A DNA stretch of 47,348 nt from Bacteroidota bacterium (GTDB taxonomy: Bacteria > Spirochaetota > Spirochaetia > JABMQR01), in NCBI GenBank assembly GCA_013202335.1, contig JABMQR010000220.1:1-47348 (forward strand), written 5' to 3'. The translations under genes were made by a program, and so were the position numbers. Positions 1 through 7,130 of the stretch are shown here, one piece after another (within the stretch, counting starts at the first letter, position 1; each line of letters starts with the position of its first letter). The notes beneath the pieces were generated by a model. The model saw only the letters and a list, made by a program, of their open reading frames with translations, did not search any database and was not told the DNA's origin.

Positions 1-147
1 AAAATACTCCATAAATACAGAGAATGGAAGAAAAAGCCCCTATTAGAGGCAGGAAATTCGAAAATACAAAAAATTATTGAGAGATTGTTAGGATGTATAG
101 TCCAAAAACTGGGGAATTCCTTTTTTTGCTTAGTTTGTAAAAATTAA
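1..147 (+). CDS. 3' end of an unidentified gene (partial)
   Basis: An open frame enters from the left edge and stops with TAA at 145-147, giving 48 residues rich in Lys, Leu and Ile (for example EWKKKPLLEAGNSKIQK). No family is recognised. The amphipathic Lys/Ile/Leu pattern is compatible with a real C-terminus, but an open frame of this length in AT-rich DNA could be chance. Nothing in the next 290 bp clarifies its role. Confidence 0.25.
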   Translation, partial: KILHKYREWKKKPLLEAGNSKIQKIIERLLGCIVQKLGNSFFCLVCKN

Positions 148-434
148 GCCCGACACACTCCTAGCAATACTTATACATAATGTGCGATGGCTGTCATCGA
201 GAAGCTGCTCCCACTCTGCAACTAGAGCTTACTAACTGTTAGGCGGGAATCAACTTGGTAGCTCAATATTATATAAGGCTTCTTTATATATTATCATGAC
301 TTTGGAGAAATTATCACATATTTTAGTTACTTCAAATTCTGAAATAAGATATACAGAGCCAGAATTTATGTTTCAGATGAATATAATAAAATCATTAGTT
401 TTTTGTCTAATCATTATCCTTTATTGCCTTTACC
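148..434. other. unassigned intergenic stretch left of the IS
   Basis: No convincing gene is seen. A short frame starting at 296 runs into the IS; if the IS is removed in silico and one copy of its 6-bp target duplication is kept, this frame continues to about 100 residues. It shows no recognisable motif, so it is not called as an interrupted gene. Confidence 0.4.
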
Positions 435-440
435 ATGAAG

Positions 441-467
441 CCTGCATTCCCGCAACTCATAACGAGG
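441..467 (+). repeat. left terminal inverted repeat of the IS
   Basis: This 27-bp end begins CCTGCATTCC and ends CTCATAACGAGG. It matches the reverse complement of 2167-2193 with one mismatch. The transposase stop codon lies inside it, as is common at the 3' end of such elements. Confidence 0.95.
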
Positions 468-2058
468 CAGGAGGATTAACACCAAATTTCTTATAGAGTT
501 CCACTTGTTTTGTTAATAGCTCCCCAGCTCTCAGTTGTTTCCCCGGGTACTCAAAACACTCTATTACATCGAGTGTATCAAGCGCGCCCTGCATCGTATA
601 GGTTCCAAACAAATTGGTATCCTGCATCTGTTTTTTGAGATACGACAAGAATATCAACGCCACAAACTGTACAAAAAGTTTCCCTTCCAAGCTTCGATCC
701 GATGATACAAGAGTACGCCGCATGTTCAATCGCTCTTTCAAATTCCCAAAGGCTTTTTCCACCACATCTTTTGTGCGGTAAATCTCTAATGCCTGTATGG
801 ATTCCATAGGTTGATTGCTGATCAGCGCAAAAAAACCATAGTACCGTTTTGCCTGTGTTACTACTTCAGCTTTTACGGTTAGCCGTGTCCCCCGTTTGGG
901 AGTAGTTTTGCTCGTGAAATACTTCTTATACTGTTTTTCATGTTCGGGGACACGATTGCCATGCTCAAGCTCTTGCCGGAGATTCAAAAGTTGGGTATCA
1001 AATGCCTTTTCATCTTCTGCTGCTTTGTCAATGTTGTAATAGTAGTGAATATATAACCGTCGTGGTTCAGTAAGAACATCACCTTTATTCCGGCGTACTT
1101 GCTCATATTCCCAGGTAGTCTGTATCGTTCGTGCGTATAGCTCATATGTTTCGCTATAATAGTCAAAGGAGCGAAATTCATCATAGATCGTATCAAGTAC
1201 TCTCCTGATGGAAGTCAAGGACATCGATACTGAGAGCAAAAACTTGATATGATCTTTGTACAGCGCATTCACATTATCTCTACTGTAAAAGCCTCGATCC
1301 ATCACGAGCTTCACTTTTGCATACCCAAGCACATCCAAATCCGCCAGAAGTCGTTTTACGGTTTTGGAGTCAGGGATGTTTCCTGCTAGTTTTCGATAAT
1401 AAAACGGCAGGTGGGATGATTCTCCAAATACCAGGGCAAGGTTTATTTGTGGCAGCCGATCATGCTCCTTGTTCTTCCCATACTGTACGTGCTTAAGCTG
1501 CCGGGAATAGCTTGATAACGAGGTGGTATCGTACGCCCAGTACTCTTGTTCTATTTTCCGCTTTCCCTGCAGACGAAAAAACTTTTGCTTACTCGCTTCA
1601 TCAATGGAAGCAAAGAGCTCACTGCTTCGTTGTGATGCAATAGTCTTGCCATACGGATGCAGATGCATCTGTGACCATTTTTCAAATCTCGATAAGGGAT
1701 TCCGATCCTCTAGGATCAGAAAGTACGCTATGGAGAGAATCTGTTTGTAGAATTCAGGAAAACAGTTCTTAAGATCATCGGTGATACCAAGCTTCTTGCT
1801 GATTTCATCAAACAGATAGGTAGCTCCGTAGAAATATCGTTTAGGTATAACGGATTGATGAGAAGGTGAGATATCTCCTTGGCGCTTTTTGTTCCGCACT
1901 CGGCCATCGGTCGGAACGATTTCACCAGATGTCGTATTCACTCTGCCAATCAGAGTTCTTTTTGCTCTAGATTGTTTCTTTTGCTTGTCCCAATGGGAAA
2001 CTGATTCATACGCATAAGTAATTCCGGAACGTTTATCTTTCTGATATACAATTGCCAT
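457..2058 (-). CDS. IS1634-type DDE transposase
   Basis: This 533-residue protein is the transposase of the surrounding IS and would cut and rejoin DNA at the 27-bp inverted repeats. The RNase-H-like catalytic triad is visible: first Asp at about D177 (AYDTTS), second at D254 (VMDRGFYS), and the Glu at E434 in an IS4-clan Y-(2)-K-(3)-E-(6)-K signature (Y427, K430, E434, K441). The basic N-terminus (MAIVYQKDKRSG) is typical of the family. Length is normal and no frame is broken, so activity is plausible. The gene runs almost from one inverted repeat to the other. Confidence 0.93.
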   Translation of the reverse strand: MAIVYQKDKRSGITYAYESVSHWDKQKKQSRAKRTLIGRVNTTSGEIVPTDGRVRNKKRQGDISPSHQSVIPKRYFYGATYLFDEISKKLGITDDLKNCFPEFYKQILSIAYFLILEDRNPLSRFEKWSQMHLHPYGKTIASQRSSELFASIDEASKQKFFRLQGKRKIEQEYWAYDTTSLSSYSRQLKHVQYGKNKEHDRLPQINLALVFGESSHLPFYYRKLAGNIPDSKTVKRLLADLDVLGYAKVKLVMDRGFYSRDNVNALYKDHIKFLLSVSMSLTSIRRVLDTIYDEFRSFDYYSETYELYARTIQTTWEYEQVRRNKGDVLTEPRRLYIHYYYNIDKAAEDEKAFDTQLLNLRQELEHGNRVPEHEKQYKKYFTSKTTPKRGTRLTVKAEVVTQAKRYYGFFALISNQPMESIQALEIYRTKDVVEKAFGNLKERLNMRRTLVSSDRSLEGKLFVQFVALIFLSYLKKQMQDTNLFGTYTMQGALDTLDVIECFEYPGKQLRAGELLTKQVELYKKFGVNPPASL

Positions 2059-2166
2059 AATTCACATACCTCGTTATGTGTATACTAATACATAACGAGC
2101 TTTAAGGCAACACAATTTTGTAAAATTCGGTGATTTACGGTAGTATTTTCATGGTTTTCTGTTTTC

Positions 2167-2193
2167 CCTCGTTATGAGTTGCGGAAATGCAGG
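2167..2193 (-). repeat. right terminal inverted repeat of the IS, then target duplication
   Basis: The reverse complement of this 27-mer equals the left end except for one base. It is followed at 2194-2199 by ATGAAG, identical to 435-440. The 200 bp between here and 2400 hold only an 8-bp inverted repeat (TTGATGTA at 2265-2272, TACATCAA at 2286-2293) of unknown meaning. Confidence 0.92.
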
Positions 2194-2399
2194 ATGAAGC
2201 TCAAACTATAGTCGATTTGATTTTACGCTTACAGTTTAGTTGCCATTCCCCCTACCCCAAAAACTTGATGTATATAATCTCAACTTACATCAAAATTCAC
2301 ATAAATTCCCCGGACTGTATATGCTATAAATGGATGCCGGTGACTACCTACTAACAGGGATATTCAGAATATTTCCTCTTCAAAAAATCGACAAACCAT

Positions 2400-3296
2400 T
2401 TAGTTCAAATCATTTATTTTTACTGCTAAATCGATCATCAATTGAAATGATTCTTCCAAATTGAACAATGAATAATCCTGTTCTCTTAAAACTGGACGCA
2501 GTTCTGTTTCTACCTGTTGGCTGAGTGCATGAAAACGTTCTAAAGAAATATTAATTGCCCCACTCCCGGGGACCATTAGTTTTTGCTTAACAAATGAAAT
2601 AAATTCCGCGTCATCAATTTGTAATCCAAGCTTCTTCACCCCATATAAAATATCATAAAAATCTCTGATCGCTGGATCTCGCCGGGAAAGCGCTGCACGA
2701 CATTTTTCCGAAAAAGCTTCACGAAAATCAATCACAGTAAGGGGAAACGGATCAATAATATAAGATCTGGTAAAACTATCCTGCAAAATCGTCTTTACCT
2801 TTCTCGTTACCATCGGCATTATAAGTGATTCACGTAATCCTATTTCTACTTTTATTCGCTCAAACAGACCGGAAATTACTGACTTATAGCTGACATACCC
2901 TATATATTGACGAGAGTTATTATGACCTTGAAGAGTCTCTTCTATTACTAATTCTGGAAAAATTGATGATTGATCAATAAATCTAATTTTTATTGGGTCA
3001 ATCAATGCACGTCTTCGAGATCTTGAAACATTTACAGGTGTTGGAATAACAAAATCCAAATCTTCACTGAGTCGGTAAAAATCACTATAAACTTTGCTTA
3101 GGCAGGTTCCCCCCTTAAATACAAGATTAGTATTATTGAATTCCAAGCCTTTTAAAATTAAAGAACAATAATAGTCTTTTTCCAATAACCGTGAATTAAA
3201 TCCAGTAACAGCTTCAGTAAAAGAAAGTGCAGCAGTAAACATTTCAAAATCATTATGGAATTCTGCATGTTGTTCTTCATATTTGTCCATTAACAA
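2400..3296 (-). CDS. AbiEii-family nucleotidyltransferase toxin (copy 1)
   Basis: This 298-residue protein is the toxin half of a type IV-like AbiE pair; the family blocks growth on phage infection by nucleotidyl transfer, probably to tRNA or another RNA. The DNA-polymerase-beta-like active site is intact: GGT at residues 62-64 (VFKGGTCLSKVY) followed by SEDLDF at 77-82 with D79 and D81. An EIGLRES block and a PAIRDFYDI block follow, as in the family. It overlaps the 3' end of the upstream AbiEi gene by 20 bp, so the two are translationally coupled. A second start (MDKYEEQ) lies two codons in. A close relative is encoded at 45237-46136. Confidence 0.88.
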   Translation of the reverse strand: MLMDKYEEQHAEFHNDFEMFTAALSFTEAVTGFNSRLLEKDYYCSLILKGLEFNNTNLVFKGGTCLSKVYSDFYRLSEDLDFVIPTPVNVSRSRRRALIDPIKIRFIDQSSIFPELVIEETLQGHNNSRQYIGYVSYKSVISGLFERIKVEIGLRESLIMPMVTRKVKTILQDSFTRSYIIDPFPLTVIDFREAFSEKCRAALSRRDPAIRDFYDILYGVKKLGLQIDDAEFISFVKQKLMVPGSGAINISLERFHALSQQVETELRPVLREQDYSLFNLEESFQLMIDLAVKINDLN

Positions 3297-4086
3297 TAAC
3301 CCCCCACTTTCGATTAGTTTTTCCTTTCCGTGATTTGTTTGGAATCCATGGTATATAACTTATTGCACCATTCTCCACAGAGGACTGGATCAGTTTCCGT
3401 AATAGAATTTGTTCAACACCAAGAATATCAAGTAGATATCCTATGCGTTGTTTCGTTGCTGCATTCCCATAGGTATCACACCTATCTATAAGTTGTGCAG
3501 CCATATCAGGGTTTTCATTTATTTCTTTTTGAATCCAATAATAGGCTTCTGGTATAGAATTGAAACGGGACCAGTTATATACTGCATCGATAAGTGTTTT
3601 TAATTTAGAAGAGTATACAGCTTCAGCACCATTAGGAGCTGTAAACTGATAATTATCCCCTAACCGAATCTCAGAAACCTTAATAAATACATAATTAAGA
3701 CTGCCAATTTTCCGTCTTCCGGAAATCCGATTGTTGTAGACATATGTTGTATTAGGTATCTGTTCAGTAAATTGATAAAAACTAAAAGCACTTAGTCCGC
3801 AAATTTGATACTTTCCATTACAATCTTCCATTAATTTTTGTAAAGTCAAATAGATCCCAGGATTCCAAGGACCTTCAGGAATGCGTGGAGGAATAAGATA
3901 TAATCCACGACGCAGGCGTACAATCCATCCGGATTTTGCTAATCGGGATAAAAAAAGTTTTTCTTGTTCTGAAGTTAGTTTTAAAGGTCGAAGCAATTCT
4001 CCAGTAGCAATTCTCTCGATTTTTTTTAGTTGAACATAAGCAAAAAACCGAGTAACGAGCGTTCTTGTATAATTATTATTTCCCAC
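3277..4086 (-). CDS. AbiEi-family antitoxin/repressor (copy 1)
   Basis: This is the partner of the AbiEii toxin. The N-terminal winged-helix part is visible (LKLTSEQEKLFLSRLAKSGW then IVRLRRGLYLIPP), followed by the longer C-terminal domain (YQICGLSAFSFYQF, EQIPNTTYVYN). AbiEi proteins neutralise the toxin and repress their own promoter. I place the start at the GTG at 4086 rather than a GTG seven codons upstream. The second copy at 46129-46929 begins at the matching position, and both are preceded by the same 16-bp leader ACTAACGGAAAATATA. The protein is then 269 residues. Downstream overlap with the toxin is 20 bp. Confidence 0.85.
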   Translation of the reverse strand: MGNNNYTRTLVTRFFAYVQLKKIERIATGELLRPLKLTSEQEKLFLSRLAKSGWIVRLRRGLYLIPPRIPEGPWNPGIYLTLQKLMEDCNGKYQICGLSAFSFYQFTEQIPNTTYVYNNRISGRRKIGSLNYVFIKVSEIRLGDNYQFTAPNGAEAVYSSKLKTLIDAVYNWSRFNSIPEAYYWIQKEINENPDMAAQLIDRCDTYGNAATKQRIGYLLDILGVEQILLRKLIQSSVENGAISYIPWIPNKSRKGKTNRKWGVIVNGQI

Positions 4087-4102
4087 TATATTTTCCGTTA
4101 GT
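4087..4102 (-). promoter_or_regulatory. conserved leader/ribosome site of abiE copy 1
   Basis: On the minus strand this reads ACTAACGGAAAATATA, immediately before the GTG start. The identical 16 bases stand immediately before the ATG of the second AbiEi gene (46930-46945), although the DNA further upstream differs. The weak Shine-Dalgarno ACGGA lies about 7 nt from the start. Conservation beyond that suggests translational control or a binding site. Confidence 0.6.
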
Positions 4103-4115
4103 ATCACTATATGCT

Positions 4116-4121
4116 ATTATA
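4116..4121 (-). promoter_or_regulatory. -10 element of abiE copy 1
   Basis: A perfect TATAAT on the minus strand lies 29 nt before the chosen GTG start. No good -35 hexamer stands 17 nt upstream, so the call rests on the -10 alone. Confidence 0.4.
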
Positions 4122-4140
4122 GTAAAATATCATACATAAT

Positions 4141-4608
4141 ACTGTTTGTCTATGTTTATTCTGAAACAATTGCCGTACCATGTACATTTCCCACATTATT
4201 CCAAATTCTCAGAGAAAATAGATTGGTAAGTTGTTTGTGAGTCAAGGGATAAGAAAATGGACATATGATCGGGCTGGATAATCGTACCGGATTCATAATA
4301 CAAATTTTCACACATGCTGAGAATGCATATTTCAACGGCATCAAGGCAGCTTTTCGAAACAGCTGGAATTAGGCATAGGTTACGTATATTATTTTCATTG
4401 GTTACTGTAATTTCTGTATTCATTGCTCATAAGACCAATTGTAAAAAATGGTATTTTCTTGTATCCGGAACCCGATACTTTCGATAAATACCACCAAACC
4501 GCCAACCTGCTATTTCCTTTATTCACAAACATCGTACTACTCCGCTCCCTAAAAATATGTACCAGTTATTTGAAACCTACCGGGTATGGCAATCTAATCA
4601 TCGTGGAA
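4141..4608. other. gene-poor stretch between abiE and the MNT gene
   Basis: Only short open frames on both strands are present. The longest on the minus strand (4196-4423) begins MNTEITVTNENNIRN and ends abruptly. None matches a family I recognise. Their abrupt ends next to a deleted HEPN gene suggest remnants of older accessory genes. Confidence 0.35.
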
Positions 4609-4917
4609 TTATTCCTGATACAGCACTTTTCCTGTTTCTTTAATATGATTATAAAAACTACTTGGATCATTGTTTCTCTGCACCAGAATAGGTTCAATAC
4701 GAGTATCAATACTTCTGCGAAGCTTATACAACTGAAAAGCTCTCTCCAGCCTTTTATCATCAAAGGAATCATAGACTACAGCAATATCTATATCACTATC
4801 TTCTGTTGCATTCCCCTGTACCTGAGAACCAAACAGAACTATTTCTTTAGGATGAAATAGTGTGACTGTACGATCTGCAAATTCTCTGGCAGCATCTAAA
4901 GCTGTTCCTGAATCCAT
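4609..4917 (-). CDS. MNT-type minimal nucleotidyltransferase (antitoxin of a HEPN/MNT pair)
   Basis: This 102-residue protein carries the minimal nucleotidyltransferase signature GS-x(10)-D-x-D: G30 S31, then D42 and D44 (LFGSQVQGN...DSDIDIAVVYD). In HEPN/MNT modules the MNT protein inactivates the HEPN ribonuclease by adenylylating it. Length is typical. Its start overlaps the 3' end of the HEPN reading frame by 22 bp, the usual operon order. The partner has lost its active site (next entry), so this gene is probably an orphan antitoxin. Confidence 0.85.
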   Translation of the reverse strand: MDSGTALDAAREFADRTVTLFHPKEIVLFGSQVQGNATEDSDIDIAVVYDSFDDKRLERAFQLYKLRRSIDTRIEPILVQRNNDPSSFYNHIKETGKVLYQE

Positions 4918-5142
4918 TGCAATTCTCCTTTTGTTTTATGAAGTATTTCCTTACAAGTATCATCAGTAAGCAACTGTAGTAACTGTTCCTTTTCATTAGG
5001 ATAACGGGCTTCAATATTTAGTGGAGCCAGGAAATCATAGAAATCTTTTTGATTATCAGTCATCCTTTCATAAATACCTGATTTCTCAGCCAGTCTCAAG
5101 ATCATAGACAGCTAAATCCAGCCAATATTCAACACTCTCCAT
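4896..5142 (-). pseudogene. HEPN toxin gene with internal deletion
   Basis: A normal HEPN start is visible (ATG at 5142, MESVEYWLDLAVYDLETG), but this frame meets TGA at 5086-5088. The frame then shifts into the C-terminal part (LAEKSGIYERMTDNQKDFYD, ending ELQWIQEQL at 4896). HEPN proteins are usually about 125-140 residues. The missing middle is where the catalytic R-x(4-6)-H motif and the CHQAIEKALKA-type helix normally lie. A deletion with frame change is therefore inferred, leaving no functional RNase. Confidence 0.75.
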
Positions 5143-5476
5143 ACTTTTTTTACATCCTTATTATGTCTTTATATGCTAACTTTATCAGATTGTCATGATT
5201 AAACAAAGCGTTTTTAAAGCCCCTCTTTCCCGGAACCAGGTACGTTTCACATAAACGTGCACATTTTCAGGGAGATTAGGAAAGTGAAGTATTTGGAGAA
5301 AAATTGATTTCTAATGCTTGGAAGGCAAATTTCTACTCTACAAGAATACAGATCAAAAAAATTACCGTTAGTAAGTTTGATTGGAATTACTTAGGATATA
5401 CGACTATTCATACAAGGAGATATTCGAAATAGGTGTATACATCACGCAGAAGTTTCATTTTTGGAAATCCCATTAA

Positions 5477-5566
5477 GCTGCGGGATGATTTTTCAGGCTC
5501 AAAACTTTTTCTATTGCCCGGAAGAGAACGACCAAAGAATTCTAGATTTTTTTGGTATCGAACCTC
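5477..5566 (-). repeat. degenerate copy A of the tRNA-Leu 3' end and flank
   Basis: TGCCCGGAAGAGAAC at 5515-5529 matches the plus-strand image of the tRNA 3' end (TGCCCGGAAGAGGAC at 5928-5942) at 14 of 15 bases. TCGAACCTC at 5558-5566 matches the next tRNA segment exactly but is displaced by about 28 extra bases. The upstream flank (CTGC...GATTTTTC) also resembles the flank at 5856-5870. Confidence 0.5.
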
Positions 5567-5597
5567 AGAACAAATTCCTGCGGAATTAGTTCTGAGG
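5563..5597. repeat. long hairpin 1
   Basis: Sixteen-base arms (starting CCTCAGAAC and ending GTTCTGAGG) pair with one A/A mismatch around a TGC loop. No T-run follows on either strand, so it is not a classical terminator. It starts exactly where the tRNA-like CGAACCTC ends. Confidence 0.6.
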
Positions 5598-5672
5598 TAG
5601 TTTGAATATAGTTTTGTCGGGATATGAAATTAAATGGTTGTTGAAAATTTTTTAAACTCAAAATCCAGCTTC

Positions 5673-5747
5673 AAACTGCTGTGCATTTTCTTGTGCTACA
5701 TCAGAACAAAAGAAAAAAGAGAGCTTTGTTGCCGGACTCTGAACCTC
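5673..5747 (-). repeat. degenerate copy B of the tRNA-Leu 3' end and flank
   Basis: AAACTGCT, a TTTTCTT run and ACATCAG followed by A-runs recur in the same order at 5853-5890 next to the real tRNA. Copy B then has GCCGGACTCTGAACCTC (5731-5747), a shortened version of the tRNA 3' end GCCCGG...GGACTCGAACCTC. The order and spacing of shared blocks argue for duplication, not chance. Confidence 0.5.
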
Positions 5748-5775
5748 GGGTCAAAACCGAAGGTTTTGACCCGAG
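5745..5775. repeat. long hairpin 2
   Basis: Perfect 14-bp arms (CTCGGGTCAAAACC and its complement) close a GAA triloop. There is no T-tract. As with hairpin 1, it begins where a GAACCTC tRNA-like block ends. Confidence 0.65.
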
Positions 5776-5888
5776 CAGTTTTACCGATATATATTCTTAG
5801 CAGTCATACTATTGATTAAAGAAAGTTATTCTGCTTATCAAGTTTATTTCTAAAACTGCTTGATTTTTCTTCTCCGACATCAGGGCAC

Positions 5889-5926
5889 AAAAAAAACAGG
5901 AATCCATTTGGGTTCCTGTTTTTTTT
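5889..5926 (-). terminator. intrinsic terminator of tRNA-Leu (bidirectional shape)
   Basis: Arms AACAGGAA (5895-5902) and TTCCTGTT (5913-5920) form an 8-bp stem. They are flanked by an A-run at 5889-5896 and a T-run at 5919-5926, so the minus-strand transcript of the tRNA ends in a stem followed by U residues. It starts two bases beyond the tRNA 3' end. Confidence 0.85.
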
Positions 5927-5927
5927 A

Positions 5928-6011
5928 TGCCCGGAAGAGGACTCGAACCTCCACGAAGTTACCCTCACTAGTCCCTGAAACTAGCGCGTCTACCAATTCC
6001 GCCACCCGGGC
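5928..6011 (-). tRNA. tRNA-Leu (anticodon CAG)
   Basis: The 84-nt class II tRNA starts GCCCGGGTGGCGGAATTGGT and ends with TTCCGGGC plus discriminator A. The acceptor arms GCCCGGG/TCCGGGC pair, with one wobble. The anticodon stem CTAGT/ACTAG closes the loop TTCAGGG, giving anticodon CAG for CUG codons. A variable arm follows (TGAGGGTAACTTCG), then GGTTCGAGTCC as T-arm. CCA is not encoded. It is an isolated tRNA gene with its own promoter and terminator, and its 3' side borders the accessory zone. Confidence 0.95.
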
Positions 6012-6022
6012 GTGTGCAAGGA

Positions 6023-6051
6023 ATACTACCTATTAGGCTCGTTATTGTCAA
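6023..6051 (-). promoter_or_regulatory. sigma-70 promoter of tRNA-Leu
   Basis: On the minus strand a consensus TTGACA (6046-6051) is followed after 17 nt by TAGTAT (6023-6028), and the tRNA starts 11 nt further on. The match and the position agree with a strong tRNA promoter. Confidence 0.85.
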
Positions 6052-6179
6052 TATCCCCTTGAATCACAAACTAGTTTAAAACTGTTAAAAAATTCTATTC
6101 TACAACAACGATCATCACTGCCTATTCAATCTGTATCACAAAAATTCTTTGCACAAACATTACTCAACTCACTGTAAGC

Positions 6180-7130
6180 TTATTTTTTGATAATACTTTT
6201 AATTTTCTCTCTAATATTTTCGGTATTCATGCCCAATCGGGAAAAAATAGTTTCATCATCACCTGATTCCATAAAAATATCAGGAAAACCAAGACGATGA
6301 ACTTTACAAGGCTCATGCTCGGTAACAACCTCTGTTACCGCACTGCCCAATCCACCAAGCACACTATGATTTTCTACAGTAACAATAGTTCCGCAATCTC
6401 TGGAGGCTTGTATAATAAGCTCTTCATCAATCGGCTTAATTGAAGCCAAATGAATCAGCCGTACATAAATCCCCTCTTTTGCCAACTGTTCAACCGCTGC
6501 AAGGGCTTTAGGAGTCATCATACCGGTTGAAATCAGCGCAGCATCCTGTCCTTCATGCAGAATTGCACCTTTACCGAATTCAAGAGTATGGTTCTTACCA
6601 AATATAACCGGGACAGGACATCTCACTGTTCTTAAATAGACAGGTCCGTCAGTTTTTAAGGCCAGCTCAACCGCAAGTTTAGCCTCTAACGGATCTCCCG
6701 GAACCAGAACTTTCATATGTGGCATACAACGCATAACGGCAATATCTTCAACCGATGAATGTGTTGCACCGGCTTTACCCGTCGGCAAACCGCCATAGGC
6801 ACCGTTCAATTTTACATTTAATTTTGGGTAAGCCACTGAAACTCTTATCTGATCTAAAGCGCGCTTAGCAAGGAACACTGAAAAAGTTGACACAAAAGGT
6901 GTCAAACCAAGAGTAGCCATTCCGGCTGCAGCACAAACCATATTGCTTTCCGCTATACCCATCTGGTAAAAACGGTCAGGATAGGTATTGCGAAAATTTA
7001 CAGTCTGCGTAGAAGAACACACATCTGCATCAAAGACACGAAGTTCCGGATAGATCTCTGCTAATTCTACCAGGGCTTCACCAAAAGATACTCTTGGCAT
7101 GATATTCTCATTAATTTCCGGTAATTGCAT
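6180..7130 (-). CDS. transketolase, C-terminal subunit
   Basis: This 316-residue protein holds the pyrimidine-binding and C-terminal domains of a split transketolase. The conserved Glu that activates thiamine diphosphate lies in MGIAESNMVCAAAGMA, and the GLPTGKAGATHSSVED loop and a final swivel domain (VTVENHSVLGGLG) are present. With the N-terminal subunit it should transfer two-carbon ketol units between sugars. Its ATG overlaps the stop of the N-subunit gene by one base (TAATG), so the two are made together. It ends the operon-like run of minus-strand genes from dctP. A dedicated catabolic role is inferred from this context. Confidence 0.9.
   Translation of the reverse strand: MQLPEINENIMPRVSFGEALVELAEIYPELRVFDADVCSSTQTVNFRNTYPDRFYQMGIAESNMVCAAAGMATLGLTPFVSTFSVFLAKRALDQIRVSVAYPKLNVKLNGAYGGLPTGKAGATHSSVEDIAVMRCMPHMKVLVPGDPLEAKLAVELALKTDGPVYLRTVRCPVPVIFGKNHTLEFGKGAILHEGQDAALISTGMMTPKALAAVEQLAKEGIYVRLIHLASIKPIDEELIIQASRDCGTIVTVENHSVLGGLGSAVTEVVTEHEPCKVHRLGFPDIFMESGDDETIFSRLGMNTENIREKIKSIIKK

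Larger units (their letters stand above)
441..2193 (-). mobile_element. intact IS1634/IS4-type insertion sequence
   Basis: The element is 1753 bp. It is bounded by 27-bp terminal inverted repeats at 441-467 and 2167-2193 that differ at one position, and flanked by the direct repeat ATGAAG at 435-440 and 2194-2199, a 6-bp target-site duplication. One uninterrupted transposase gene fills it on the minus strand. Clean ends, an intact gene and a perfect target duplication indicate a recent insertion that may still be mobile. Confidence 0.95.
5143..5927. other. non-coding debris zone abutting tRNA-Leu
   Basis: No gene is recognised in these 785 bp. Present are two strong hairpins, two degenerate copies of the tRNA-Leu 3' end with its flank, and the tRNA terminator, each listed separately. 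The stretch looks like scars of repeated integration at the tRNA gene. Confidence 0.5.

Noticed and set aside
296..496. Frame that would extend through the IS insertion site to about 100 residues
   Set aside because: No family motif, no clear ribosome site, and low-complexity composition; not enough to call an interrupted gene.
4423..4860. 145-residue plus-strand frame
   Set aside because: Its second half is antisense to the well-supported MNT gene and it has no recognisable motif.
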